From the NCBI GenBank assembly GCA_037043235.1, contig JAWRVZ010000327.1, forward strand, positions 1 to 64,000: a DNA stretch of 64,000 nt, written 5' to 3'. Both the position numbers and the translations under genes were made by a program. This DNA is from Rhodeus uyekii. Taxonomy: Eukaryota > Chordata > Actinopteri > Cypriniformes > Acheilognathidae. The stretch's first letter is position 1; the number at the start of each line of letters is the position of its first letter. This document shows, in pieces, positions 51,185 through 60,801 of this stretch. The notes under the pieces are model-generated. The model worked only from the letters and a program-made list of their open reading frames with translations, had not been told where the DNA came from and ran no database searches.

Positions 51185-51907
51185 ATGGAATCAACAGGAA
51201 CTAAATGTAAGGTTTGCGCGGGTCCCATTGACCTGCCGGACACCCACGCGTACTGCGTCGCCTGTCTGGGACTGGCCCACGCCGAGGATGCCCTGCTGGA
51301 GTCCTCCTGCGCGCACTGCGGGGATCTGCCGGGGCGCGCGCTGAGATCCAGGAGGGACATAACGCGCAGTATCGCGGGGAAGGGGTCCGCTGCCGCCGTC
51401 GAGCCGCTGGCGGGCCCCCCCACACACTCGCGGGGTGACGGTGACGATGCAGCATGCCGTCCTCTGCCGTCCCCCCAATCACCAGTTCGCTTCGCGGACT
51501 TCCTCCCGGTCGAGGATGACAGAGACGTGGACTCGGTATCCCTCACTGCATCAGACAGGGACTGGGCGGTGTCGGAGTGCCTCGACCCAGAGGGCCCTCT
51601 AGACCTCCAGGAGGAGCTAGTCAGGGTCCTCGAGAGGGCAGTTAGAGAGCTGGACCTGGACTGGAGTGCTCCACAGGAGCCCGCGAGAAGTAAGCTGGAC
51701 TCCTGGTTCCTCCAGTCCAGCCGCCAGCAAGCCGGAGCTAGGAGGGGATCCCCCTTTTTTCCGGAGGTACATGAGCACGTGGTGAGGTCGTGGTCGGCGC
51801 CTCAGTCAGCACGCGCTCACTCCTCACCGCGTGCCATGTTTTCGCACGTGGACGGTGCTGAAGCCCGGGGTTATGTGGCTTCAGACAGGACCGATCTGTT
51901 CCCCTGA
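51185..51907 (+). CDS. DIRS Gag-like protein, 3' end altered by deletion
   Basis: 240 codons from ATG at 51,185, just after the terminal repeat. The N-terminal cysteine pattern CKVCAGPIDLPDTHAYCVAC and CAHC resembles the zinc-binding head of DIRS Gag proteins. The rest is acidic and low in complexity. The last part ends with a TGA at 51,905-51,907, at about the point where the downstream RT reading frame should begin. The real Gag C-terminus has therefore probably been lost with the deletion. Confidence 0.75.
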   Translation: MESTGTKCKVCAGPIDLPDTHAYCVACLGLAHAEDALLESSCAHCGDLPGRALRSRRDITRSIAGKGSAAAVEPLAGPPTHSRGDGDDAACRPLPSPQSPVRFADFLPVEDDRDVDSVSLTASDRDWAVSECLDPEGPLDLQEELVRVLERAVRELDLDWSAPQEPARSKLDSWFLQSSRQQAGARRGSPFFPEVHEHVVRSWSAPQSARAHSSPRAMFSHVDGAEARGYVASDRTDLFP

Positions 51908-51933
51908 GGGTTTTCCAGAGGCTTCTCGGTCTT

Positions 51934-52932
51934 ATGGCGTCAGCGTCTTCAGTGTGCCACCTGGGTCTGCTGCGAATGCGTCCACTGCAGTTGTGGCTAA
52001 AGACTCGTGTCCCGTGGAGAGCGTGGACAGCGGGGCGCATGCGCATCACGGTCTCCCGCAGCTGCATCAGCGCTCTGGAACCATGGTCCAATCAGGACAT
52101 GTTCAGCCAGGTGGTTCCCCTTGGGCTGGTGACGACACGCACCGTAGTGACGACAGACGCGTCGAGCTCAGGTTGGGGTGCAACATGCGAGGGCGTTCCG
52201 ACTTCCGGTCTATGGTCGGAGTCACAGAGCGAGTGGTATATCTACCGCCTGGAGCTGAAAGCGGTATGTTTGGCCCTAAGGGCTTTCCTGCCGCAAATAG
52301 AACAGCAGCATGTGTTGATTCGCACCGACAACATGTCCGTGGTTTCATACATAAATCGCCAAGGCGGCGTGCGCTCCAGGGCCCTGTTCGAGCTGGCAAC
52401 GAGCCTCCTTCTGTGGGCAGATCAACATCTCCTCTCCATCAGAGCTTCGCACATCCCGGGTGTACTAAACCGCGGAGCGGACATGCTTTCGAGGAACGGG
52501 ATTCCTCACGGAGAGTGGAGGCTTCACTCAAAGGTGGTGCAAATGATCTGGGATCGCTTCTGGAGGGCAGAAGTTGATCTGTTTGCGACGAGCGAGAACG
52601 CGCACTGCCCGCTGTTTTTCTCCCTGTCGCACGCCCCTCTAGCGGGGGACGCTCTGACATCGCGTTGGCCGAGAGCCAGGTTGTACGCGTTTCCCCCGGT
52701 AAAAATTCTGCCTTTAGTCCTATGCAAAATAAGGGAGGAAAGAGCGTCGGTGATCCTAGTCGCCCCGAACTGGCTGAATCAGCCTTGGTTCCCGGACCTA
52801 CGAGAGTTGCTGGCAGCCCCCCCGTGGCGGATTCCCGTCAGCAAGAATCTACTGTCTCAAGCGAGCGGCGAGATATGGCATCCCAGCCCCGAGCTGAGGA
52901 GCCTGCACGCGTGGCCGCTTCAGGGGCCTTAG
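51934..52932 (+). CDS. DIRS RNase H and methyltransferase-like region (RT core deleted)
   Basis: 332 codons from ATG at 51,934. The start (MASASSVCHLGLLRMRPLQL) is the region just after the RT palm in DIRS proteins. Then comes RNase H: VVTTDASSSGWGA, LELKAVCLALRAFLP, RTDNMSVVSYINRQGG and HIPGVLNRGADMLSR. The final third (LFATSENAHCPLFFSL, LYAFPPVKILPLVL, VAPNWLNQPWFPDL) matches the Dam-like methyltransferase region of DIRS elements. The RT palm with its YxDD-type motif is missing between Gag and this frame. It overlaps the recombinase frame, as in other DIRS elements. Confidence 0.85.
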   Translation: MASASSVCHLGLLRMRPLQLWLKTRVPWRAWTAGRMRITVSRSCISALEPWSNQDMFSQVVPLGLVTTRTVVTTDASSSGWGATCEGVPTSGLWSESQSEWYIYRLELKAVCLALRAFLPQIEQQHVLIRTDNMSVVSYINRQGGVRSRALFELATSLLLWADQHLLSIRASHIPGVLNRGADMLSRNGIPHGEWRLHSKVVQMIWDRFWRAEVDLFATSENAHCPLFFSLSHAPLAGDALTSRWPRARLYAFPPVKILPLVLCKIREERASVILVAPNWLNQPWFPDLRELLAAPPWRIPVSKNLLSQASGEIWHPSPELRSLHAWPLQGP

Positions 52933-53948
52933 AAGAGCTCGCACTACCTTCTCGTGTGCTGGAGACTCTCGCGGAGTCTCGCACACCTTCCACGAGACGC
53001 CTTTATTCCCTGAAATGGGGAGTGTTCGTGAAATGGTGCAACGAGCACAATATCGACCCGGTGAGCTGTCCCGTGTCAGATGTGTTACAGTTTTTACAGC
53101 TCCGGCTGGATGACGGGAGTGTTCCGTCTACTCTAAAGGTCTATGTGGCCGCTGTCTCCTCGTTTCGTTCACTGGACGACGGGCAATCGATCGGGAGGCA
53201 TCCACTAATGGTCAGATTTCTCAGAGGTGCGAGGAGATTACACCCCCCACGCCCCCCATCGGTTCCGCCGTGGGATTTGGCGCTGGTTCTGAGAGCTCTC
53301 TCTCTGCCGCCGTTTGAGCCCTTGGAATCGGTCGCGATTAAGGAGCTTTCGCAGAAGACGGCGCTGCTTCTCGCACTGGTATCGGCTAAGCGCATTGGGG
53401 ACTTGCATGCGTTCTCAGTGAGTGACGATTGTATTCGTTTCGGGCCCGGAGACTGCAGTGTTACTCTCCGGCCGAGACCTGGCTTTGTGCCAAAATCACT
53501 CTCTACTACATTTAAAGCGCAAGTAGTTTCTCTGCTCGCCTTGTCTTCAGAGCCGTCAACCTCACAGGACATCGGCGCTCAGAGGGCTATCTGCCCCGTC
53601 AGGGCTTTGCGTATTTACTTGGACCGATCCGCCACATTCCGACAGTCAGACCAGCTCTTTGTGTGCTATGGTGGCGCTACTAGAGGAAATGCTGTCTCTA
53701 AACAGAGGCTTTCTCACCGGATAGTGGACGCTATTGCTTTGGCTTATGCGAATCAGGGACAGGAATGCCCTCTCAACATCAGAGCTCACTCGACGAGAGC
53801 TATTGCCTCATCGTGGGCCTGGTCTAGAGGTACGTCAATACAGGATATCTGTTTTGCTGCTGGCTGGTCTTCTCAGAACACCTTCGCCAGGTTTTATAAA
53901 CTGGATGTTCCATCTTTGGCGTCTCAAGTGCTTTCGGTGAGTAATTGA
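52665..53948 (+). CDS. DIRS tyrosine recombinase
   Basis: 427 codons; the conserved part starts about 90 codons in, so the true start may be later. Tyrosine-recombinase catalytic residues are visible: Arg243 in AKRIGDLHAF, His375 and Arg378 in AHSTRAIAS, and the nucleophile Tyr411 in NTFARFYKL. The upstream core-binding segment has TRRLYSLKWGVFVKWCNEHN. It integrates the circular DIRS cDNA without target duplication. The frame is open to its natural stop, so it may still be functional although the RT is not. Confidence 0.9.
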   Translation: MAESQVVRVSPGKNSAFSPMQNKGGKSVGDPSRPELAESALVPGPTRVAGSPPVADSRQQESTVSSERRDMASQPRAEEPARVAASGALEELALPSRVLETLAESRTPSTRRLYSLKWGVFVKWCNEHNIDPVSCPVSDVLQFLQLRLDDGSVPSTLKVYVAAVSSFRSLDDGQSIGRHPLMVRFLRGARRLHPPRPPSVPPWDLALVLRALSLPPFEPLESVAIKELSQKTALLLALVSAKRIGDLHAFSVSDDCIRFGPGDCSVTLRPRPGFVPKSLSTTFKAQVVSLLALSSEPSTSQDIGAQRAICPVRALRIYLDRSATFRQSDQLFVCYGGATRGNAVSKQRLSHRIVDAIALAYANQGQECPLNIRAHSTRAIASSWAWSRGTSIQDICFAAGWSSQNTFARFYKLDVPSLASQVLSVSN

Positions 53949-54063
53949 ATCAATTATTCCTGGGATATTGCTACTTTTCTCAAAATACAGTTGTTACCGC
54001 TTTGCTGTTGACGCTGGGGATTTCTGTACAGTAGTTTGTGCTTATGTGCTCACTGTCACCGCT

Positions 54064-54139
54064 TTGCCCTCGAAAGGGAACGTCTCCGGTTACTATCGTA
54101 ACCTCCGTTCCCTGAGAGAGGAGGGAACGAGACGGTGCA
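54064..54139. repeat. DIRS internal complementary region
   Basis: GCCCTCGAAAGGGAAC is complementary to the left outer end (TTCCCTTTCGAGGGC). The following GTCTCCGGTTACTATCGTAA block through GGAACGAGACGGTGCA equals the reverse complement of the right outer end. In DIRS replication this region is thought to template circle joining. Confidence 0.85.
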
Positions 54140-54187
54140 ACGTCCGCCGTGTTCGTCGCTTGACCAGCTGTGCCGTGTTCAGTCATG

Positions 54188-54354
54188 ATTCTGACGCAAA
54201 TGCCGCGCTTATGCTATTTATACTGTCTGACAGCCAGAGCGCATCGCGCGACAATTGGCCAGTTGTCAACTGGCGTTATCCTATAAGGTTTCAGAAATTT
54301 ACGTGAAGGGGAGGTTCCCAAATGCACCTTTTCCGTGCACCGTCTCGTTCCCGC
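54188..54354 (-). repeat. DIRS right inverted terminal repeat
   Basis: Reverse complement of the left repeat, with an extra T (GCTCTGGCTG against GCTCGGCTG) among a few differences. Confidence 0.92.
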
Positions 54355-54588
54355 CTCTCTCAGGGAACGGAGGTTACGATAGTAACCGGAGACGTTCCTA
54401 GTTTTGGTTTTGGTCAAACCCACCACTTTACTTCACTCCTTAAGGGAGTACAGAAACATTAGTGAGTACATGAAAGAAGTTGAAGACAATTCTTCAAAAC
54501 ATATTCCGTTATTTCCGTAGCACCACAAATTATATATAATATGCATACTACTTGCAGGTAAGGGGCAAAAATAACCACTGTTACTAAC

Positions 54589-54661
54589 CGACCCAGATGG
54601 GACTCGAACCCACAATCCCCAGCTCCGGAGGCTGATGCCTTATCCATTAGGCCACTGGGTC
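54589..54661 (-). tRNA. tRNA-Arg (CCG)
   Basis: 73 nt on the minus strand: GACCCAGTGG start, A box TGGCCTAATGG, anticodon loop with CCG (CAGCCTCCGGAGCTG), T loop GGTTCGAGTCC and an acceptor end that pairs fully. The sequence agrees with vertebrate Arg-CCG tRNAs as I know them. A T-run follows on the minus strand (54,567-54,571 as AAAAA on plus), suitable as a Pol III terminator. The copy looks intact. Confidence 0.95.
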
Positions 54662-54797
54662 AACCTAAAAAACCATGTGGAAACTTATTTTTTGAAATTA
54701 TAATAATAATATAATAATAATAATATATATATTGTATAATAATATACTGCGACAGTATTACAAATTGGAGTAAGAGGTGTATACTACAGTTGGATTT
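54662..54797. other. AT-rich spacer
   Basis: (ATA)n-rich sequence with no gene, between the tRNA gene and the direct repeats. Confidence 0.6.
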
Positions 54798-54976
54798 AAC
54801 CGAACGGAGACGTTAGCCGATTGCAGGCGAGGGAAGAGTTAAAAACGGAGACGTGAAAGTCGGAATCGTTTAACATACGTCTTGACTCGGTTTAAAAGTA
54901 GACCTCGTCCGCCGCGGAGGAGCCGAAAGTAGTTAAGATTAACTTTAACAACACAATCGTTCTTTATGGTACTAAC
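54798..54976 (+). repeat. 179-bp direct repeat, copy 1
   Basis: AACCGAACGGAGACGTTAGC to TTTATGGTACTAAC. It differs from copy 2 by a single base (ACATACGTC against ACATATGTC). Confidence 0.95.
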
Positions 54977-55388
54977 AGTCAATATATTTGGACATTGTAT
55001 GTGGTGCAGAATTTCGTACCCATCATTGCATCCTGTATGAATCTTTATCATAGTCCTCTTTATGTGATAGGAGAAACTTGCATCTGTATATATGCAAAGG
55101 CACTGCTTGGTAAATTACCATCTTACATTACAAAATCTTTTTATACTAATGGTTATGGTACGAGATCGCAGCTGCGTCTTTGTTTAAAAGTCCAAAGGTA
55201 TTCTCTGAATTTGGAAAGCATGCTTTTTTTATATACCCCTAGGGCTCGGAATGACTTACAAACTGTACTGAAATGACAGTTTTTGCCATCTTTGAGCACT
55301 TTTAAATGTATTTTGTATTCTGCTATCAAAGAGTCTTTTAAGTGCTTTTCTTAAACTTTGACCTATTGGATTTGTTGGCAGTGTTGCC
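54977..55388 (+). mobile_element. LINE-like fragment between the direct repeats
   Basis: Translates ALLGKLPSYITKSF and TPRARNDLQTVLK, a degraded LINE C-terminus. Part of it (TATACCC-TAG-GCT-GGAATGACTTA) recurs at 58,624-58,676. Confidence 0.5.
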
Positions 55389-55567
55389 AACCGAACGGAG
55401 ACGTTAGCCGATTGCAGGCGAGGGAAGAGTTAAAAACGGAGACGTGAAAGTCGGAATCGTTTAACATATGTCTTGACTCGGTTTAAAAGTAGACCTCGTC
55501 CGCCGCGGAGGAGCCGAAAGTAGTTAAGATTAACTTTAACAACACAATCGTTCTTTATGGTACTAAC
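55389..55567 (+). repeat. 179-bp direct repeat, copy 2
   Basis: Offset of 591 bp from copy 1. It is followed by a repeated TTTATGGTACT. Confidence 0.95.
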
Positions 55568-55990
55568 TTTATGGTACTGGCCAGATTGGACTGACCATTT
55601 CCAGCCCAACTACAGCAAAAAACCCGCCAATTTACAAATAAATATCCGCCCAAGACCAAATTTGTTGACGGGGGGGAGTTATTTTAGTGGAATTTATATG
55701 CATTTACATATGAATTTTGGGCGGGTTTGTCATCAAAAACAAGTCCAATTTTTATCGACCAGCCCAATGCATTTTTTTCCGGTCGGACGTGACCAAAAGG
55801 AGCTAACACTGGGAACACTGTCACTGGCAACACTTGGGAACACTGGAAACACTGTTTGTTGGATTGTCTGTGTTTTTATTATTTGTCTGAAGCTATGTGT
55901 GCTGCCGTTTTTTGACCAGGTCTCCCTGGAAGAAGAGATTATGATATCACAATGCGATTTTCCTGGATAAATAAAGTATAAATAAATAAA
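55568..55990 (+). mobile_element. Retroposon 3' part with (AAATA)n tail
   Basis: A frame ends DQVSLEEEIMISQCDFPG at about 55,967, followed by ATAAATAAAGTATAAATAAA. A 'CAATG-GATTTTCCTGG-TAAATAAAG' tail is common to a dispersed fish retroposon family. The 137-codon frame from 55,557 is not a host gene. Confidence 0.45.
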
Positions 55991-57607
55991 TTTGTCAGTC
56001 AGTCGCACGGTGGCGATGAAAACTACAACAAACTGTTCGGAAAAATACTGAGATGAGGAGGAGCAAATGCTGTTCTGTCCTCTGCAACCAGTCAGTTTGT
56101 GATGGAGCAGATTCGGCAGCTGTGGCTGCGAGTTCGGACCGTGTTTGAGTGGAGTTACTGTTTTGCTTCGATTCATACATATCATAACATGGGAGATTCA
56201 GAACCCACTAATCCTTTCATCTAGTCCCTGAAGAACAACCTGTATATTAATAATTCTACTGCTTCGTTTACCGCTAAGAATTATCTGTTGTCTGTTCTTC
56301 ATAGATTGTTTTAGTAAGTACATTCACAAAATACAAAATGTCTGAAATTAGATGTTTATTGAGCAATGTTAATATTATTAGCGTCTTTTATTCTTATTAA
56401 CATTATTAATGTTTTCATCCGCCGTTAAACTTGCTAATACTGTTTGCTAACAGTGTAAGATGGCCGTCTCCTATAAGAATAGTTTATAAATGTACGCTCC
56501 TTGTTTTGGTAACGATAGATTAAGTAATAGTGGTGTTAGGGTTAATGGAGTTTTATGTTTCAGTTTAGTGTGAGAGTATTGGCGTGTTTGAGTTTAATGA
56601 GAGACGTTATTGTGTGTGCTAATAGGCTAGTAGTATTAGCTGCTGATAGCATTAGCTGCAGTGATCGGACACGTTATTCGTAATATAAAATATTTAAATA
56701 CAGAGAAATAACCACACGCTCCATTTATTTAGAGAGACAGTTATTATACCTGAGATATTATAATGTTATTTGGATATAGTTGATGTTTAAAGGTCTTTCT
56801 CGTCTCTGAATTAGAGAAGGCACGTTTAATTATTTGTTGTCATTGCCATTTTCCTTTGTTTTACACATCGCACCCATTAACGTGGTGGAAATATGGCTTA
56901 ATCTAGTTTAATGTGACTGAGACGAGTGGGTTTTATTTGTTAGATAATGCTATAATGTTCTAGACCACAGTGTTTGAATAGTGTTGAATATTGATAGTGG
57001 TATTTATGTATCATTGGATAGTCTTTTTACTTCAATAATTTCCAATTGTACTCTTGTTATCTGTATTATCGTCTTTATGAAAACATGAAGTAACTTTTTC
57101 AGGAATGTATTTATTACTGCATACCTAGTATTCGTGTCCACATTGTAGATACCAAAGAACAGTAACAAGTAACAACCAGTAACAAATCATAAATCTGTAT
57201 GTGTTGGTAATGTTTTTGGCAGGTAGGATTGGTTCTTTAAAACTTAATCCACATTTACTTGTAAAATAGTTAAGGACAAGTTAGAGGACACTTTTAATTT
57301 ATCTGTGTGTAGTACATGTACTGGTTGAGGATAACCCCCCTATAGATGTTTTCAACATTTTCTCGTTTGTGTATTTAGGCTGTGGAATCAACATAAAGTT
57401 GACAGCATAAACTTGACATTTCTGGAATTCCTCCCAACATGTCTCTACACAATTCTTGTATTGCATGTTAATGCTTAAGATTGATGTCATATTTAGTCAG
57501 ATTTGTTCATAATTACTGTTAGTTGTTTTGAGTAATTGGCCAAACTTTGTTGGGTTCATTACATACAATGGAATATGTCACTGCTTTCCTTTGTCTTTTG
57601 TTTTCAG
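55991..57607. other. Upstream region of the sec14l1-like exon
   Basis: No repeat or coding exon was recognised. A non-coding first exon and promoter of the next gene may lie here or further left, but nothing in the sequence fixes their place. Confidence 0.4.
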
Positions 57608-57689
57608 CACTGTTGTTGTGTCCACCATGGTCCAGAAGTATCAATCCCCTGTGAGGGTGTACAAACATCCTTTTGAACTGGTCATGGCA
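57608..57689 (+). CDS. sec14l1: First coding exon of a SEC14-like protein, probably sec14l1
   Basis: After the acceptor TTGTTTTCAG, 19 nt of 5'UTR lead to ATG at 57,627 in a good context (TCCACCATGG). The peptide MVQKYQSPVRVYKHPFELVM, then A, is the highly conserved start of SEC14L1/SEC14L5, the beginning of the PRELI domain. The donor is GTAAGT at 57,690. SEC14L1 is a cytosolic/Golgi-linked lipid-binding protein (PRELI, CRAL-TRIO, GOLD domains). The two paralogues are nearly identical here. I favour sec14l1 because NOL11 and SEC14L1 are on the same arm of human chromosome 17. Later exons were not recognised in the window. Confidence 0.8.
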
Positions 57690-58361
57690 GTAAGTGTCAA
57701 ACACAATCTTAACCCTCAACGGTTAATTTTATTGTGGCGATGATGATAATACTAATAGTGTATTCCTATTGCTACCAAGTGACATACAAAACATCAATCT
57801 GTTTTCTTTGAATTTAAAGTGTAAATGAAGCAGTCGGTCATGTTTCCATTATTAAGTAAACTGACTTTAAAGAATATATGACAAACACGATTAATATATG
57901 AATGATGGAAACTCGACTCCGAAATGCTTATTGAATCTTTACTAAAGAACTGGATTAATACATGTGCTTACATACAAAACTACCGCCATACGTCCGGGTT
58001 ATTACTGACGTAATACTATGGTTACCTGTAAGGTGCAAATGTGATTTAAGGTATAACTAAGAACATACATTTGCGACGAGGTGCCTAGTCTTCAGTGAAC
58101 ATACATTCCTTTTCTTTAGTTACCTTTCATCAGTTTCTAACAACAAATATCCATATCAACACAACATTAAAGCATGCATAACAAATATGCTATTAGCATT
58201 TAAAGTGTTACATTTTATGAACTAATGAAACTCTGAACATTTCACTCCAGATAATCTGACAGTCTTTTATCTCAGATGCTGAACATTTCTAAGCACCTCA
58301 CTGGATATACTTAGGGTTTGATTTTGAGATCCTGCCTGAGCGAGTCACATAAAGTTTTTGT
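57690..58361. other. Intron of the sec14l1-like gene
   Basis: Intronic sequence by position. No second exon or repeat was recognised. Confidence 0.5.
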
Positions 58362-59150
58362 TCAGACTCTTTGGCAGGTACAGTGGTCTTCTAATGTTAA
58401 TTTAGAGTCAGTAGATGTCACTTGTGCATTTGTGTGTTCTGAGTGGAAACTTGGATCTTTTCCTGTTGTACACACTTTTGGATAATCTGCAGAGCTGTAT
58501 TCTCCATTTTGTGATGGCAAAGTTTCAGGGACCGGCAAGATGTGTCTACGATTCCTTCTATAATCCCTTCCCTCTGATTCCACCACATACGATCTTGGTT
58601 CCTTGCAGATGTCCTTGATGACTTTTTTTATATACCCTTAGAGCTTGGAATGACTTATAAACTGTACTGAAATGAGGTTTTACAACTGGGTGCACTGCTG
58701 GGTTCAGCATCATTGAATATGTTACTGGGAGCTTACCAATCTCATCTTTGAAAAGGTCAGCATATTCAGAATGAATTTGTTCTGCAAAGCATGCAACTTC
58801 GTCTGCTGTCACGTGATGAATTTCTTTGAGCAAGATCAGGTTCATTTGTAAACAGTCCAGCAGACCTATCAATGGTTGCACATTTTCTTTACCACATAGA
58901 ATGACAGATCATATGCTCTTTCTGATGAGTGGCATGTGAAAGTCGCAAATCCTGCTGTTGGTATTTCCTCACCTCCATAGGCTATGAGCTTGGTGTTTTT
59001 CAACAAGCTTAATTCCTCTTCATCTTCTTCTCTACTGTTTGTACAACAGCCTTTTTTAAAATGATACTCCATCCACATAATAGGATTCATCCGTACTATC
59101 TGTGGGAGTTTCCTTTGGTTTGAGCTGATCTACTGCTTTTCTCCGTCTAT
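58362..59150 (-). mobile_element. Gypsy-type retroelement relic, internally deleted
   Basis: Minus-strand pieces in order: protease tail (LIAYGGEEIPTAGFATFTCH, 58,869-59,090), linker and start of RT (QPLIGLLDCLQMNL, YADLFKDEIGKLPVTYSM, 58,558-58,881), then an integrase C-terminal block (VESEGRDYRRNRRHILPVPE, 58,362-58,586). RT, RNase H and most of the integrase are missing, and frameshifts separate the pieces. A degenerate, non-functional copy. Confidence 0.75.
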
Positions 59151-59590
59151 TATATGATTTTGTGTAGATTTACAGCACTTTTGAATTTAAATGATTCCAC
59201 TTTTTACATTTTTTCACTTTTTTTTTTTTTTTGCTTCTCGTGCGTGCGAGATTGTTGAGGCACCTCCTCACCGCCAGAGCTACAGCGCCACAGCCGTTTA
59301 TGTACATACAAATCTACATGTCGTCTGGGGGTGGGAGTAGCGGAGCGATCGAGACATATGCAGCCATCAAAAGAGCCATAGGTTCCCGACCCCTGCTATA
59401 GCAGTTAATAAATAGAACTGCATGTGTCTTGCGGAAGAGCATTGCAGCCGGAGCTACTTTTCCCTATTCATGTCTATGACGAGTCACGCAGGTACTGTGC
59501 TCCTCCGCAATGGTGCAGACATGAGCCAATAGCAGTTATTCAGGATAAGACAAAAACACGGTTTGGAAAAAATTTCATGATATATAATAC
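59151..59590. mobile_element. hAT-like 3' end and flank
   Basis: AAAGAGCCATAGGTTCCCGA then CCCCTG near 59,396 is a hAT-type end, preceded by a GC-rich block (CACCGCCAGAGCTACAGCGC). No gene. Confidence 0.45.
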
Positions 59591-60601
59591 AGTGATACCT
59601 CGGTTTACTAGTGACTTGGTATACGAGCCAATCGGTGTACGAGTATGGAGGGTCAAATCGGTGTACGAGCATTGTATCGGTGTGCGAGAATTTCCCTCAC
59701 CCAGCGCATTTTTGTGTGGAAAAGTCCTAACGCTCAGCATCGTTGCGCGCATTTTTACTGGAAATATTCTAAACACAACCTCCCATAAAACAGTCACGCG
59801 GTTCCAACCCCTTTATCAGCACTTAACTCGTTCATTCTCTCAGTGTCACTCGGTTTGGTTGCATCAATAATTACTTAACTTCTCGCGCTTTTCCGCATGG
59901 TCAAAGCGTGTAAATGTGAGATCACAGCAAACATGACACGTTGTGTAAAACAGCTGTTAAAGTCAGTGTGTTAATGACATAATTAAAGAACATGCATGAT
60001 GAATCATCAGTATATAAGGGGATTCCATAGTATGATGATTTATCATTCATGTTCTTCATATCATTGATTAACACACTGACTCAAACAGCCATTTTACACA
60101 ATGTGTCATGTTTGCTGTGATCTTGCATTTACACGCTTTGACCATACGGAAAAGCACGAGAAGATAAGTAATTTTTTCAAGAAAGGTTCTCGTTATTTTG
60201 AGATACTTAGTCAATATTTCGACTTAAATAATCTTTTTTTTTCTCAGCTGTGGCGGAAACGGGCTTCCATATGAATTCACTCATTTGCACTTGAATCCGG
60301 GTTTTGTCTTTTCCCTTGCTGACAGTAACCCTCCCCCTCCTCTTGTATTTATTCTTGTAAGTATTTTTATTGTTTAATTGTCAATTATTAATTTGTATTT
60401 CTATGAGATCTTAATGGTTATTTTAACTGTAATTAATAGGGTAAAACTTTTTTTTTAAATGGGCATTTATGGTCGTGTGGAACGAATCGATTGATTTTTA
60501 GTGCATTCTTATGGGGAAAATTGTTTTGGTGCACGAGCATTTTGGGTTACGAGCTCGCTCTTGGAACGAATTAAACTTGTAAACAGTGAGGTATTACTGT
60601 A
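59591..60601. mobile_element. Pogo/Tigger-like MITE with fold-back insertion
   Basis: The left end CAGTGATACCTCGGTTTACT and right end GTGAGGTATTACTG with TA flank match the family at 28.8, 37.9 and 62.6 kb. A block at about 59,878-60,271 is a separate insertion that forms a fold-back. Confidence 0.8.
59882..60175. repeat. Long imperfect fold-back
   Basis: The arm at about 59,882-60,010 (CTCGCGCTTTTCCGCATGGT ... CATGCATGATGAATCATCA) is inverted at about 60,036-60,172, with a loop of a few tens of bases. Mismatches are spread along the arms. Confidence 0.85.
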
Positions 60602-60801
60602 TATCATTTTTGAACATTTTGAAAACAAAAAAGATATGGAATGCAGCTTTAATATATCAATTACATATCAATATTGTATCGTATCAATACAACATATATC
60701 AATATATCAATAACGGCGCATGCTCTGCTGCGACGACACGTCTGTGTAAACAAATTTCCTGTTAAGGGACAATCAAATTCTATCTCTCTATATATATATA
60801 T

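Larger units (their letters stand above)
50975..54398 (+). mobile_element. DIRS-like tyrosine-recombinase retrotransposon, internally deleted
   Basis: Inverted terminal repeats lie at 50,991-51,155 and 54,188-54,354, with outer extensions to 50,975 and 54,398. An internal complementary region at 54,064-54,139 joins sequences complementary to both outer ends, the classic DIRS arrangement. Gag-like, RNase H/methyltransferase-like and tyrosine-recombinase frames are present in order. At about 3.4 kb it is shorter than full DIRS elements because the reverse-transcriptase core is gone. It is inserted in an older repeat at 50,974. Confidence 0.93.

Noticed and set aside
51163..51546. 127-codon minus-strand frame and similar frames across the DIRS element
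   Set aside because: They are antisense shadows in GC-rich coding sequence of Gag, RNase H and recombinase.
55557..55970. 137-codon frame as a host gene
   Set aside because: It crosses from the direct repeat into a retroposon tail with (AAATA)n and has no splice sites or family resemblance.
50329..59396. One 9-kb hAT transposon bounded by CAGGGGTCGG at 50.33 kb and CGACCCCTG at 59.4 kb
   Set aside because: The flanking bases do not form a matching 8-bp target duplication, and host sequence (tRNA gene, sec14l1-like exon) lies between. These are two independent hAT-like ends.
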